DNA from: Desmodus rotundus
Taxonomy: Eukaryota > Chordata > Mammalia > Chiroptera > Phyllostomidae
DNA length: 64,000 nt
Direction of reading: 5' to 3'
NCBI RefSeq assembly: GCF_022682495.2
Contig: NC_071392.1
Coordinates: 70,020,097 to 70,084,096, forward strand
The notes below the pieces were generated by a model. That model saw only the letters and a program-made list of their open reading frames with translations. It was not told the DNA's origin and did no database searches. Within the stretch, counting starts at the first letter, position 1, and the number at the start of each line of letters is the position of its first letter. The translations under genes and the position numbers were made by a program. Below are positions 1 to 10,430 of the stretch, in pieces.

Positions 1-765
1 CATTTAAAAAGAAGGGGCAAAGTAAAGCAAAAGATGTAATTTGGAAAGGCAACTGAAAGTTTCAGCTCTGCACTGTCAAAGAGAGGTGCTCACCACCATT
101 TTGAGAAGCATTTACTAGTTTATTTCTAGAAGGGAAATGTGATAACCATAGCTGATTTGCTATGCTAGGATTTAAAGGGCTCTGGCAAACAAAGGTGATT
201 TTTTGCAATGCTGCCCTAAATGAGACCTGTAATAATTTAAAATATTATTAGTTATATAACAAAAAATGCGATCATCTAAAATAATTATTTAGAACTATTA
301 CCTACCCAGTCAGTAACTTTGGAAACCAGATTCCTTGGTTATTAATAAAATTAATGATGGAGAATTAAATCAAGATCTAATCCTATAATAAAACATATGG
401 AACAGAGATATTAATAGATATCAAATATTAAATATGGTAACAAAGTATAAAAATTAATATGAAAATCTTTAAAATATGACTAATTCTCTGTGGCATCAAT
501 ATCACAAACATTGTAATTTGAAGATAGACTAACTTCCTTTTAACATATACTAATGTCCGTCTTTGGATTAGAGCAAAAATGCATAATAATTAAAACTTAT
601 TAGAAAAGCAAGTTCATATAGGTTGGTACGATATGGAATTTTATTTTAAAAACATGAATTTCACCCTGTTTAGTATTTGGGTAGAGAAGCTGGTGCTAAA
701 AGAATTTACCTAATTTTAATCTTTGAAAAGACTCAGTTGCATCTTCAGAATATTCTCTAGGTTTC
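1..765. other. 3' flank of RNF148, AT-rich, no other feature seen
   Basis: This is AT-rich single-copy-looking intronic DNA downstream of the RNF148 stop codon. I see no open frame, SINE or L1 similarity in it. In human the paralogue RNF133 follows RNF148 downstream; no RING or PA coding sequence is visible here, so RNF133 is expected beyond the left edge. Confidence 0.5.
640..645 (-). promoter_or_regulatory. RNF148: Candidate polyadenylation signal of RNF148
   Basis: On the minus strand this reads AATAAA, about 120 nt after the RNF148 TAA stop. A single-exon gene needs a nearby signal, and this is the first canonical hexamer downstream. AATAAA is common by chance in AT-rich DNA, so the assignment is tentative. 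Confidence 0.4.
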
Positions 766-1677
766 TTAAGTTTGCAGAATGTCACACTTGCATATGGGGC
801 ATGTCCTACGGGCTAAAATCCAAGGGTCAATGCACGCCTTATGGAAAAAATGTTTGCAAGTCAAAATACGCACTATGTCTAGGGGTTTGTATACGTCAAA
901 GCAAACAACACAGCTGTGTTCATTTGGATCTAGTTCCTTATCCCCTTCTTTGAGCACTCGCAGTTGAAGCTGGGCAATTGCTTTCTTCACATATGCCTTT
1001 ATCTGTCTCCGCCTTCTGGTGGAAGCATTGGGTGCTCTAGGTCTCCAGGTACAGTACAAGAACAGGTAGGTAACTGTGGGAGCCAGGAAGGTAAGCAGAG
1101 ACATGAGGTAATAGCTCAGCCATGGCATATGCATTCTCCCCACTTTAATGATGATTGTCACATAGACTCCTTTTTGAATCAAGTGCAAAAGTTCCGTGCC
1201 TTTCAAGTTGCCTATCATCACTGCAACTGTATTTCCTGTTCCCTGGTGAGACATGGGAAATACTTTGTTGCCCGTACCTGGATAGTTATAGATGATCACA
1301 CCATTTGCTCCCTTCTCTGCTGCCACGTTGATTTTACGTGTAAAAGTACAGCCTCCCCGTTCAATGAGGGCCAACCAAGAGTCTGCCTGTTCAGGCCTGC
1401 TGAAATTGGTCATAGGATTACAAGCGTTCTGATTCCATCCTTCAGGAAGTACCACAGCACCAGACACCCTTTCCAGAGGAGAATGATTACCGAACACTCC
1501 ATTCTCTCCTAATTCTGATACAATGCGGTTTCCCACCTGAAATGTTATATTCAGGTGGGCTGTCCAAATGGCTTTTCCTTTTGAGTCAGGGATGGTAAGC
1601 AGTAGAAAGATGCTAAGCCTCAACAGTCGAGATGAAACAGAACTATGAATTGAAGGAGTAATTGTAAGTAGCCTCAT
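766..1677 (-). CDS. RNF148: RNF148: PA-domain, transmembrane RING-H2 E3 ubiquitin ligase (intact, single exon)
   Basis: The 303-residue open frame is uninterrupted and ends in TAA. Its layout is that of the GRAIL-like PA-TM-RING family. A hydrophobic signal segment spans about residues 18-30. A lumenal protease-associated domain spans about 60-180, with sequons at N43, N64 and N91. One membrane helix spans about 186-208, followed by a basic Arg-rich stretch (219-224). A C-terminal RING-H2 finger spans 256-296 with all eight ligands (C256, C259, C274, H276, H279, C282, C293, C296), so zinc binding and E2 recruitment look intact. By recollection human RNF148 is about 305 residues with a very similar N-terminus (MxxLxITPSxHSSVSS), which supports this start and separates it from the longer paralogue RNF133. 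The family ubiquitinates targets at ER/endosomal membranes, and RNF148 is reported as testis-enriched. It lies inside a CADPS2 intron on the same strand, and its own promoter must be within the intron. Confidence 0.95.
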   Translation of the reverse strand: MRLLTITPSIHSSVSSRLLRLSIFLLLTIPDSKGKAIWTAHLNITFQVGNRIVSELGENGVFGNHSPLERVSGAVVLPEGWNQNACNPMTNFSRPEQADSWLALIERGGCTFTRKINVAAEKGANGVIIYNYPGTGNKVFPMSHQGTGNTVAVMIGNLKGTELLHLIQKGVYVTIIIKVGRMHMPWLSYYLMSLLTFLAPTVTYLFLYCTWRPRAPNASTRRRRQIKAYVKKAIAQLQLRVLKEGDKELDPNEHSCVVCFDVYKPLDIVRILTCKHFFHKACIDPWILARRTCPICKCDILQT

Positions 1678-2121
1678 ACCTCCATTTGCTTATTCACTGA
1701 CAAACATGAAAAACAAAACATCAATTATAAAAGAAAGTAAAGAAGCTAGCTTCAATTGTTAATGGTTGATAATTAAAGCATATTAATGGAAAAGACCTGA
1801 GTGGATCAAAGACATCTTGCTCCTTCCAGTATTTTTATTTTGGGTAGATTACCTTTCTTAAAATGAAAAAGAGTTGTTGTTAGTAAATATGTGATTTCAA
1901 GAAAATTATGACTTCCTAATGGGTAAATTGTGACATCAGAGGTAGTTAAGCCAATCCAAGAGTTTATGCTAGTGCAATGCATACTGAAATCCTATTGGCC
2001 AAAAAGCTACTAAGCAATGACTCATAGTATATAACAATTTGAATAAACTCTAACATAATAAATAAATAGATAAGCATTTTGGTTAGAGTCTTGAGTTTCT
2101 TTCCTAGTTTGACATAGATTG
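1678..2121. other. 5' flank of RNF148; presumed promoter region, no motif recognised
   Basis: About 440 bp of AT-rich DNA lie between the RNF148 start codon and the first L1 fragment. The gene is single-exon and nested, so its promoter is expected here, but I see no CpG cluster and no convincing TATA box at a sensible distance. No repeat similarity was recognised. Confidence 0.35.
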
Positions 2122-2579
2122 AAAAGCTTCCTAAATGCCCATCAGTAAATGAGTGGATCAAAAAACTATGGTACATTTACACAATGTAATACTATGCAAC
2201 AGAGAGAAAGAATGAGCTCCTACATTTTGTGACAGCACAGATGGAACTGGAGAGCATTATACTATGTGAAATAAGCCAAGTAGTGAGGGATAAATACCAT
2301 ATGATCTCACCTTTAACTGGAACCTAATCAACAAAAGAAAAAAAGCAAGAAATATACAACCAGAGATATTGAAATTAAGAACAATCTGACAGTAACCAGA
2401 GGGGAGGTGGGAGGGGATAATGGCGGGGAGGGTTTTCAGGAACAACTATAAAGGACACATGGACAAAACCAAGGAGGGGGTGAAAGCAAGGGAGGGAGGT
2501 GGGTTTGGCTGGGGGGGGGGTAAATGCAGACAACTGTAATTGAACAACAATAAAATAATTTTAAAAAATTAAAAAAGAA
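2122..2579 (+). mobile_element. L1 3' fragment (5'-truncated), plus strand
   Basis: The left part matches the C-terminal end of L1 ORF2, with the characteristic DNA wording around aatgagtggatcaaaaaact and the gagcattatactatgtgaaa block. It continues into a G-rich 3' UTR and ends in an A-rich tail after ACAACTGTAAT and AATAAAAT. The same motifs recur in the other L1 copies of this window. It is a dead, heavily 5'-truncated copy, antisense to CADPS2. Confidence 0.85.
2401..2518 (+). repeat. G-rich tract in L1 3' UTR with quadruplex-type spacing
   Basis: Closely spaced runs of three or more G occur at 2401-2432 and again at 2466-2520, the latter ending in a run of about ten G. This is the polypurine segment of the L1 3' UTR; such segments can fold as G-quadruplexes. 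Equivalent G-rich stretches occur at 4243-4275 and 16920-16950. Confidence 0.6.
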
Positions 2580-2582
2580 ATT

Positions 2583-4512
2583 AGAACTCAGCCACATAGG
2601 ACTTCTGGCCAAGATGCAGGCATAGGTAGATATACTGTGCCTCCTCACACAACCAAAAGAAGGACAACAACAAATTTAAAAACACAAAACAACCAGAACT
2701 GACAAAAACCAAACTGTATGGAAGTCCAACAACCAAGGAGTTAAAGAAGAAACATTTATCCAGACCAGTAGGCGGTGCAGAGATGGGCAGCCAGGTGGAT
2801 AGGACTTGAGGCAAGGCAGTGGCTGGCAGACAGGGCAGTCCCACATTTGTGTGCAGGTAAATTGGGGGGAACAACTGGGGAGCAAGACAGACAGCACAAC
2901 CCAGGGTTCCAGCTCAGGGAAGTAAAGTCTCAAAGCCTCTGACTAGAAACACCTGTGGGGGTTGAGGAGACAGTGGAAGAAACTCCCAGCTTCACATGAG
3001 AGTTCACTGGAGAGACCCCACAGGGTCCTAGAATGTACACAAACCCACCCACCTGGGAATCAGCACCAGAATGGCTCAGTTTGATTGTGCGTAATGGGAA
3101 GAGACTGAAAACAGGCAGAGAGCTGAGCAAACGGCATTGTTTCCTCTTGGATACCTCCCCCAAATACAGTGTCACAACACAGAGACATGGGTTGCCCCAC
3201 CCTGGTGAATACCTAAGGCCCCGCCCCTTACTACATAACAGGTGTGCCAAGATAAAAAAAAAAGGCCCAAAGGAAAGAACAGATCAAAGCTCCAGACAAA
3301 ATACAATTAAGCGACAAAGAGATAGGCAACCTATCAGATGCACAATTCAAAGCACTGATCATCAGGACGCTCACAGAAATGGTGGAGTAAGACCACAAAT
3401 TAGAGGAAAAAATGAAGGCTATGCTAAGTGAAATAAAGGAAAATGTACAGGGAACCAACAGTGACAGGAAGGAAAACATAATTCATATCATCGGTGTGGA
3501 GTAGGAGGAAGAAAGAAACATTCAACCAGAACAGAATGAAGAAACAAGAATTCAAAAAAAATGAGGAGAGGCTTAGGAACCTCTAGGACAACTTTAAATG
3601 TTCCAACATCCTAATCCTAGGGGTGCCAAAAGGGGAAGAGGAAGAGCAAGAAATTGAAAACTTATTTGAACAAATAATGAAGGAGAACTTCCCCAATTTG
3701 GCAAAGGAAACTTCCAGGAAGTCCAGGAAGCTCACAGAGTCCCAAAGAAGTTGGACCCAAGGAGGAACACACTAAGGCACATCAATAATTACATTAGTCA
3801 AGAGTAAAGATAAGGAGAGACTCTTAGAATCAGCAAGAGAAAAGGACACAGTTACCTACAAAGGAGTGCCCATAAGACTGTCAGCTAATTTCTCAAAAGA
3901 AATCTTGCAGGCAAGAAGGGGCTGGAAAGAAGTATTCCAAGTCATGAAAAGCAAGGACCTACATCCAAGATTGCTCTATCCAGCAAAGCTTTCATTTAGA
4001 ATGGAACAGCAGATAAACTGCTTCCCAGACAAGGTCAAGTTAAAGGAGTTCATTGTCACCAAGCCCTTATTCTATGAAATGTTAAAGGGATTTATCTAAG
4101 AAAAAGAAGATAAAAAATATGAACAGTAAAATGACAACAAACTCATAGTTATTAACAACTGAACCTAAAACAAAAGCAAACTAAGCAAACAACTAGAACA
4201 GGAACAGAATCACAAAAATGGAGACCACATGGAAGTTTATCAGTGGGGGGGAGGAGGGGGAGAGAGGGGGAAAAGGTGCAGAGAATAAGTAGCATAATTA
4301 GTAAGTAGAAAATAGACAAGGGGAGGTTAAGAATAGTATAGGAAATGTAGAAGCCAAAAAACTTATATGTGAGGCCCATGGACATGAACTAAAGTAGGGG
4401 GAATGCGGGTGGGAGGGGGTGTACAGGGTGGAGGGGAATAAAGGGTAGAAAATGGGACAACTGTAATAGCATAATCAATAAAATATATTTAAAATATTAG
4501 ATTTAAAAAAAA
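2583..4512 (+). mobile_element. HAL1-like element A (ORF1-only L1), near full length, plus strand
   Basis: The element opens with an L1-type 5' UTR, including the 'cttctggccaagatg' style start near 2602 and a GC-richer block to about 3240. It then carries an ORF1-like region to 4099 and runs straight into a 3' region of about 410 bp ending ACAACTGTAATAGCATAATC plus AATAAAATATATTT. No ORF2 (endonuclease or reverse transcriptase) similarity lies between ORF1 and the tail. That layout defines half-L1 (HAL1) elements, which must borrow L1 enzymes. Copy C at 16480-17165 has the same ORF1-to-tail junction, so a one-off internal deletion is unlikely. Family assignment is by eye. Confidence 0.75.
3412..4099 (+). 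pseudogene. Degenerate L1 ORF1-type RNA-binding protein of HAL1-like element A
   Basis: Translated pieces show the L1 ORF1p order. A coiled-coil-like N-terminal part starts near the ATG at 3412, an RRM segment contains ILGVPKGEEEE near 3610, and a C-terminal domain at 3866-4099 contains IRLSANFSKE, QARRGW and LLYPAKLSF. At least two stops (near 3500 and 3775) and a frame change break it, so no full-length protein can be made. ORF1p normally trimerises and coats element RNA. The C-terminal domain is followed by a stop at 4099 and no second ORF. Confidence 0.8.
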
Positions 4513-4764
4513 AAGAAAGAAAAGCTGCCTAACCACTTTTAGACTCATTGTTTTTTAATCTGTCTGGGAAAGCAGAAATCATGTATTAGTGCATGTACCT
4601 GGCCAGTCGCCAGTTTTCATGTATGGTATGCTACCTAAAATGCCATATATGGGAAGCAGGAACAAATCATTCCTACTCTATCCCAATTAAATGCTTACCC
4701 AGGCCTAAGGACTCAAAATGAGAACAATGTAATATAAACTTACATTGTTAGCTTGATGTATTGT

Positions 4765-5475
4765 CATCCTGCAAAGTATTCAACTTTATTCACTAAAATA
4801 GCTACTGAGATTGTACTATGTGCTAAACAAATACTAATGTGGCTCCTGTATCAAAGAAGAAAACATATATACGCCTACTTCGTACAGCACATTATCCAGT
4901 AACGGCAGATTTTAAACTACTACACACACAAATGTATAACTGCAAGTTGTTGTAAGGGCTCTGAAAGGAAAACACAGCGGATCAAAAGAAAGAATAGATG
5001 TAATGGGGGACTGAACTCTGGTTAGAGGTCCAGGGCATTGCTCTCTAAGAAAGGGACACTTAGGCTGAGACTTGAAAGATAAATCAGAATTGCCCAAGCA
5101 AAGAATGGGATAGGAAGATTTCAGGCAGAGGAAACAGCAGTTTCAGAACCTTAACATTGGAAAGAAAATGGCAAGTTAAAGAGTGTGAATAAACAGAACT
5201 TTGGCAAAGTGAGGACAGAGGTAAAGGTGATGAGGGAGGAAAGGCAGATAGCAATCAGTATTCAGGGTCACAAATATGAGTCAGGATTCTGGATTATGTC
5301 CTAAGGACAAGAGAAAGACTGAAGGGTTCCAAGGTGGGGAAGTGACATTTAAGTGTCTCAAAATGTTCACTTTTTAATAAGTGTACTCTGACTGCCTTAT
5401 GTGGAAAATGGATTAGAGAAGAAGGAGAATGAAGTGGTGAGACAAGCTCAGGCAGACGAAAACAGTGGCGAAAAC
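4765..5475 (-). mobile_element. Ancient L2 LINE fragment, minus strand
   Basis: Read on the plus strand, this begins with a decayed form of the 'attgagtgcctactatgtgccaggc' L2 3' end (near 4800). It continues through 'gacttgaaagataaat' and 'aggcagaggaaacagca' (5060-5140) to the 'actctgactgcctta' block (5385), all familiar in inverted L2 copies across mammals. It is strongly diverged with no coding potential. The family call is by recognition and the boundaries are soft. Confidence 0.6.
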
Positions 5476-6879
5476 TTGTGGAACAGTAGAGACATCAAAA
5501 TTACAACTAAACTACAAAACCACCAGCATTTAGTACAGCCTGAAATCTAGCTGAATGGAAGGACTACAACTAGGGATTTAAAGAAGCCACAAGGAGACTG
5601 GTAAGAGGGGCAGAGATGCATAACTGGCTGGTCCCACACACGTGTGTGGTAGTTTAAAATCAGGAGGGATAGATATCTTGGCTGTGGAGGAACCTCTGAG
5701 CAGCGAGGGGACACAGCCCACACCAGATACCCCAGCCCAGGATTCCAGAGCAAGAAAGACAAGTCCCCATAACTTCTGGCTATAAAAACTAGCAGGGATT
5801 GTGGCTGAATGAGATGGAGGGCTTCTAGAATCCCAAGCAGTTCTTCCCAAGGGCCTATGCACAGACCCACTCCCTCTGAGCTCCAGTGCTGGGGCAGCAG
5901 CTTGAAAGGAACCAGAGATATATGGGGAGGAACTTTATTGTATGGGAGAGATTCAGGGGTGGGGCAGCTTTCTGCCAGACAAAATTGCTGCAGATGCCAT
6001 TGTTCCTTTTCTGCCCCACCCCCTCATTCCACAGAGCTGACAGCAGGGCACCATACCTGAGTCTCCATTAACCTGGCTCATAGTGTTTGCCCTGCCCTGG
6101 TGATTCCCTGAGACCACGCCTCACCCAACTTGTGGGCCCATCCAAACCATTCCCAGTGGCTTTTCCATACAACTGGACTCTCTTGCCTCATGCTTTGGAC
6201 TTTCATAAAATCTCTCAAGCAGGCAGTATCTGGCTTGTGCATACCTCCTATCTCTTGATAGGTGGCCCAGACCTGGCACTAGCAGTAGCCTTCTTAGGTT
6301 CACAGCTTGGCCTCTCCTGGGCACCTCCAAGCCCAGCAAAAGGAGCTGCCATCTGCAGATCACTCTGTAGCTTCTTCCAGATGGCTCCAGGCAGGACACA
6401 GGTGGTGGCTGACTTTGCACCTCCCAGGAGACCCCAGAGCCAGTACACCTGGTGGACAGCTTCAGACCATGCCGAATTACAACCCTACCACCTCCACAAG
6501 CAATACACTTAATGGGCACACTTGGTGAGCACCAAAGTCCCACTGAAGCAAGTCCTACTCTATAGGGTTGGCTCCTGCACAAGTGCTCCTTCACTGTAGT
6601 CACAGCTGGCCCTCACAGCCAACTGGCCTGGGATCAATCCCTCACTGTGACACCAATAGCAATCAAGGCTCAATTACAACAGGACAGGGCACACAGCCCA
6701 CACAGGGGTACACCTGGAGTGCCCTTACTCAGGTGACTGCAGAGGTTGCGCCACTGCTCCTACAGAAGACCTCCTATACAAGGCTACTCTACCAAATCTG
6801 GGAGACATAGCAGCTCTGCCTGATACATAAGATAAACATACAGAAGCCGCCTAAGTACAGAGATAAAGAAAAAGGTCCC

Positions 6880-7740
6880 AAATGAAAGAACAGGAGAAAC
6901 TGCCAGAAGAAGAACTAAATGAAATGGAGGTAAGCAACCTACCAGATAGAGTTCAAAACAATGGTTATAAGGATGCTCAAGGAACTTGGTGAGAATTTCA
7001 ACAGCATGCAAAAGAACATAGGAACCTTTATAAAGAGAACCAGTCAGCAGAATTGAAAGATACACTAGCTGAAATGAAGAATACTTTCCAGGGAATCAAC
7101 AATAGAGGAGATGATGCTGAGAATCAAACCAGCAATTTGGAATATAAGAAAGCAAAATCACTCAATCAAAACAGCAAACAGAAAAAAAAACCCAAAATAT
7201 GAAGACAGAAGATAGTGTAAGTAGCTTCTGGGACAACTTCAAGCATACCAACACTTGCACCATGGGGGTGCCAGAAGGAGAAGAAAGAGAGCATGAAATT
7301 GGAAATCTATTTGAAAAAAAGGATAGAAAACTTCCCTAACCTGGTGAAGGAAATAGACACATAAGTCCAGGAAGCACAGAGACTCCCCAAACAAGATGAA
7401 ACCGAAGAGGCCCGCACCAAGACACACCATAATTAAAATGCAAAATGTGAAAGACAAAGAGAATCTTAAAAGCAGCGAGAGAATAGCAGTTAGTTAACTA
7501 CAAGGGAGCTCCCATAAGGCTGTCAGATGATTTCTCAACAGAAACACCTCAGGTCAGAAAGAAGGGACAAGAAATATTTCAAGTGATGAAACACGAGGAC
7601 ATACAATAATTATTCTACCAGGCAAAGCTACCATTTACAATTAAAGGACAGGTAAAGAGCTTCCCAGACAAGAAAAAGCTAAAGGAGCATATCACCACCA
7701 AACCAGTATTATATGAAATGGTAAAGGGTTTTCTTTAAGA
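6880..7740 (+). pseudogene. ORF1 remnant of HAL1-like element B
   Basis: Frame-shifted remnants of L1 ORF1p are visible: a Glu/Lys/Asn-rich coiled-coil-like stretch (6885-7140), the 'gggtgccagaaggagaa' RRM block at 7265, and the C-terminal block around 7500-7735 (gcccataaggctgtcagatg, then aaggagcatatcaccaccaa). Many stops and indels make it non-functional. It aligns block for block with ORF1 of element A at 3600-4099. Confidence 0.7.
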
Positions 7741-7822
7741 AGAAAAAAGATAAAAAATATAAGTAATAAAATGGCAATACATACATATTTATCAATAAAT
7801 AAATCTATAAATCAAAATAAAT

Positions 7823-8063
7823 GCCCTGGCCAGTATGGCTCAGTTTGTTGAAGCATCTTTCCACAGATTAAAGGTTGCTGGTTTGATTCCCAGTCAGGGC
7901 ACATTCTCGGATTATGGGTTTGATGCTCTGTTGGGGTGAGTATGAGAGGGCAGCTGATCAATGTTTCTCTCTCACACTGATGTCCGTCTGTCTGTCTCTC
8001 CCTCTTTTTCTCTCTCTCTAAAAGCAATGAAAAAAATACCCTTGGGTGAGGATAGAAAAAAAC
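7823..8063 (+). mobile_element. VES SINE inserted in HAL1-like element B
   Basis: The copy starts GCCCTGGCCAG and carries the tRNA-like B-box segment 'ggtttgattcccag', followed by a pyrimidine-rich stretch and an A-rich tail. A matching target-site duplication, ATCAAAATAAA, lies at 7811-7821 and again at 8064-8074, which fixes both ends. The insertion post-dates element B. VES is the tRNA-derived SINE family of bats. Confidence 0.85.
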
Positions 8064-8395
8064 ATCAAAATAAACGAAGAAGCAAAACAGAAACAGACTC
8101 ATAGATACAGAGAACATTTGATGGTTGCCAGATACAAGGGGGGTTGGGAGGATGAGTGAAAAAGGTGAAGGGATTTAAAAGTACAAATAGGTAGTTACAG
8201 AATAGTCATGGAGATGTAAAGTACAGTGGAGGGAATATCATCAATAGTAATCTAATAACTATGTATGGTGTCAGATGGGTATAAGATTTACTGGGAGGAC
8301 CACTTTGTAAGTTATGTAATGTCTAATCACTGGGGAATGTGCCTGAACTAATAACATTGTATGTCAACTGTAATTGAAAAATTTAAAAAAAATGA

Positions 8396-9006
8396 TTAAA
8401 AAACAAAAACAGATGTGGTAAATGGAAGGGCAGTAGTGGGCAGAGGAAAGGATGACCACAATTTACTACATCACTTTAATGTTGTAAACTATAGTATCTT
8501 TACTACTTTAAAGATGTTTTAATGTTTGTTTTTATTTAAATTTTCACCAGATATCTTTTTCAGGGAGTCAATAAATTGGCAACACTCACTCAAACATTTA
8601 TTACTTACTATATAGAACACACCCTCTGCACCAGGAGTGCTATAAAGCCTTTAGGTGGGGAAGCCCTGGGGATACAAAAAGAGAAAACGGACCCTGTTTC
8701 CTAGTGTGCAAATAGACATGAACATTTCAATCAGAGGCATGTTGAGAGAATTTTGTCATTTTGACAAAAGCAGTTATAGTACTTACTCGCCCATAATATT
8801 TTAGTTAATACTTGCTTTTAAAAATAAAATTGGAACCAATCAACTTGCCCCATTCATAGTTTTATTGAGCATTATTCTGTTCACATATGAACTATCTGTC
8901 CATGTATATTTTTCCCAGATTCAAACAAAGTGTGAATTTCTGGCTTATTCTATGAACACAGACAATATGAAGCCACACTAAGACAGTTTACATCATCACA
9001 TTGTTA
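8396..9006. other. Single-copy-looking intronic DNA, no feature seen
   Basis: AT-rich sequence between element B and the LTR. Part of 8400-8520 may be further decayed L1 tail, but I could not place it. No coding or RNA feature is visible. Confidence 0.35.
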
Positions 9007-9666
9007 TGTAGTGGCTAGGAATGAGTGGCCAGAGGGGATATACAGGCAGAGCCCTGGCCATTACAATCTAACAAAGAACGTAATACAGGAGACTAGAAGC
9101 AAAGGAAGACATGTCTCACCCATTGACTCAGCAGTCCTGATAATGGTCCAATAAGATTTCCAGGCATTCTGAACAACACATGCAAAATTATAATGGTACA
9201 GGAGGGGAGACTCCTTGAGACTGGGCTTCGGTAAGTTTCTGTAACAATCTTACTAAGATTGCCAGGTGTCCTAAACATCTAAGACCTAAAAGATAGGAGG
9301 GGAGTCCTTGAAATTCTATGTATCATTTCCACTACCTGTAAAAGAACCCCCACGCATACCTACCTACGTTTGGGTAGTCACGTCCCCCGAGGGGAAGCTG
9401 GCACCACCTTTACCCACCAATCAATATGTAACTCCCTCACTCCCATCCTGCCAACTACATAAGTCCTCAGAACAAAGGACCCAATGCCTCTTGCTACCAT
9501 GCCTCTTGCCACCCCAGCTCTTGTTCTTCATCCCCACCTCAGCTAGGCCTGTTCTCTTCCATGAGAATTTAGCACTAATAAACTTTGCACACTAATGGGT
9601 TTGCTGATCTGTAATCCTTTACTGCGTTGGCAAGAAGAAACAAGCTTCTCTCATAATAATATTACA
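9007..9666 (+). mobile_element. Solo LTR of an endogenous retrovirus (class I-like), about 660 bp
   Basis: The segment starts TGTAGTGG and ends ATTACA, the TG...CA boundaries of an LTR. It has LTR architecture: a CT/CA-rich block with short repeated phrases, a TATA-like 'acataagtcctcag' near 9456, and a polyadenylation signal AATAAA at 9577-9582, followed by a short 3' stretch. No gag, pol or env similarity flanks it, so it looks like a solo LTR left by recombination between two LTRs. I could not find a clean target-site duplication, so the edges are uncertain by a few bases. The class I suggestion rests on general LTR layout only. Confidence 0.6.
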
Positions 9667-9732
9667 GGCTGTTTGTTAAATTTGTGATTAGTTAACATTT
9701 GAGGGTGGGATTTTAAAACTAATGTAATTCTT

Positions 9733-9937
9733 CCCTGGCTGACGTGGCTCAGTGGTTGAGTGGCGGCCTGCAAACCAAAAGGTTGCAGGTTCAGTTCCCG
9801 GTTTACAGCACACGCCTGGGTTGTGGGCCAGGTCCCCAGTAGGAGGTATGTAAGAGGCAACCACACATTGATGTTTCTCTCCCTCCACCCTCCCTTCGCC
9901 TCTCTAAAAAAATAAATAAATAAAATCTTTTAAAAAA
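9733..9937 (+). mobile_element. VES SINE with perfect 12-bp target-site duplication
   Basis: It starts CCCTGGCTGACGTGGCTC, with a recognisable tRNA-related head and B box ('ggttcagttcccgg'), then the CT-rich block and a (AAAT)n tail. The duplication TAATGTAATTCT at 9720-9731 recurs exactly at 9938-9949. This is a relatively young insertion. Confidence 0.92.
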
Positions 9938-10204
9938 TAATGTAATTCTAACTTTACTTTTTTAGTCTGCTAATTTTTAAGGGTGAAGAGTTGAAATGGT
10001 AACTATATTTGGGCTCAAAATATACCTCAAATCTAGAGATTCTTTGTATGGTTGAAAAGACCAATTGGAAGAATTCACTAATTCACTGTATTTTTCTCAC
10101 TATAAGATGAAGTAGTTAAGACAATGGTAGATAGGACTTACCTTCTCTCCTGCCTGAGTCTTAGGGCAAATGTACCTATAAGAAACAATCCTTTATCTCT
10201 AACA

Positions 10205-10430
10205 CAATGATTCACAAGGTGGCAGTGGTTAGGAGGGTTGCAATTTTGCCTCCCAAGGGATATTTGGCTATTTCTGGAGACATTCCTGATTGTCACAATG
10301 GGAAAGTACTACTGGCATCTCGTGGGTAGAGACCAGGGATGTTACTAAATATCCTAAAATGCACATCACAGCCCTATGCAATAAATAATTATCTGGCCCA
10401 AAAAGTTAAAGACTAAGAAACCCTGCTCCA
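10205..10430 (-). mobile_element. MER20-like hAT MITE, minus strand
   Basis: Blocks such as 'ttgcctcccaagggatattt', 'tggagacattcctgattgtc', 'ctggcatctcgtgggtagag' and 'catcctaaaatgcacatcac', ending in 'gaaaccctg', match the familiar inverted MER20 consensus. The copy is clearly diverged. MER20 copies are known to act as regulatory elements in placental endometrium; nothing here shows activity. Confidence 0.7.

Larger units (their letters stand above)
5480..8395 (+). mobile_element. HAL1-like element B (older ORF1-only L1), interrupted by a VES SINE
   Basis: The 5' part (5480-6880) resembles a laurasiatherian L1 5' UTR: GC-richer, with the 'aactaaactacaaaaccacc' opening near 5510. A badly decayed ORF1 region follows at 6880-7740. 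The tail (8110-8395) carries the 'gatggttgccagatac...tgtatgtcaactgtaattgaaa' 3' UTR type shared with carnivore and ungulate L1s. No ORF2 lies between ORF1 and the tail. A VES SINE interrupts the 3' region at 7823-8063. The tail differs from copies A and C, so this is probably an older or separate ORF1-only lineage, though a large internal deletion of an ordinary L1 cannot be excluded. Confidence 0.65.

Noticed and set aside
1..765. RNF133, the paralogue usually next to RNF148
   Set aside because: No PA or RING coding sequence is present in these 765 bases; it is expected just outside.
964..1512. 182-residue plus-strand open frame
   Set aside because: It is antisense to the well-supported RNF148 coding region and has no domain similarity.
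6087..6603. Overlapping open frames of 141 (plus) and 160 (minus) residues
   Set aside because: They lie in the GC-richer 5' UTR of HAL1-like element B, overlap each other, and show no known domain.
9733..9810. tRNA-like sequence with A and B box phrases (also in the other VES copies)
   Set aside because: These are the tRNA-derived heads of VES SINEs, with target-site duplications and A-rich tails; they are not tRNA genes.
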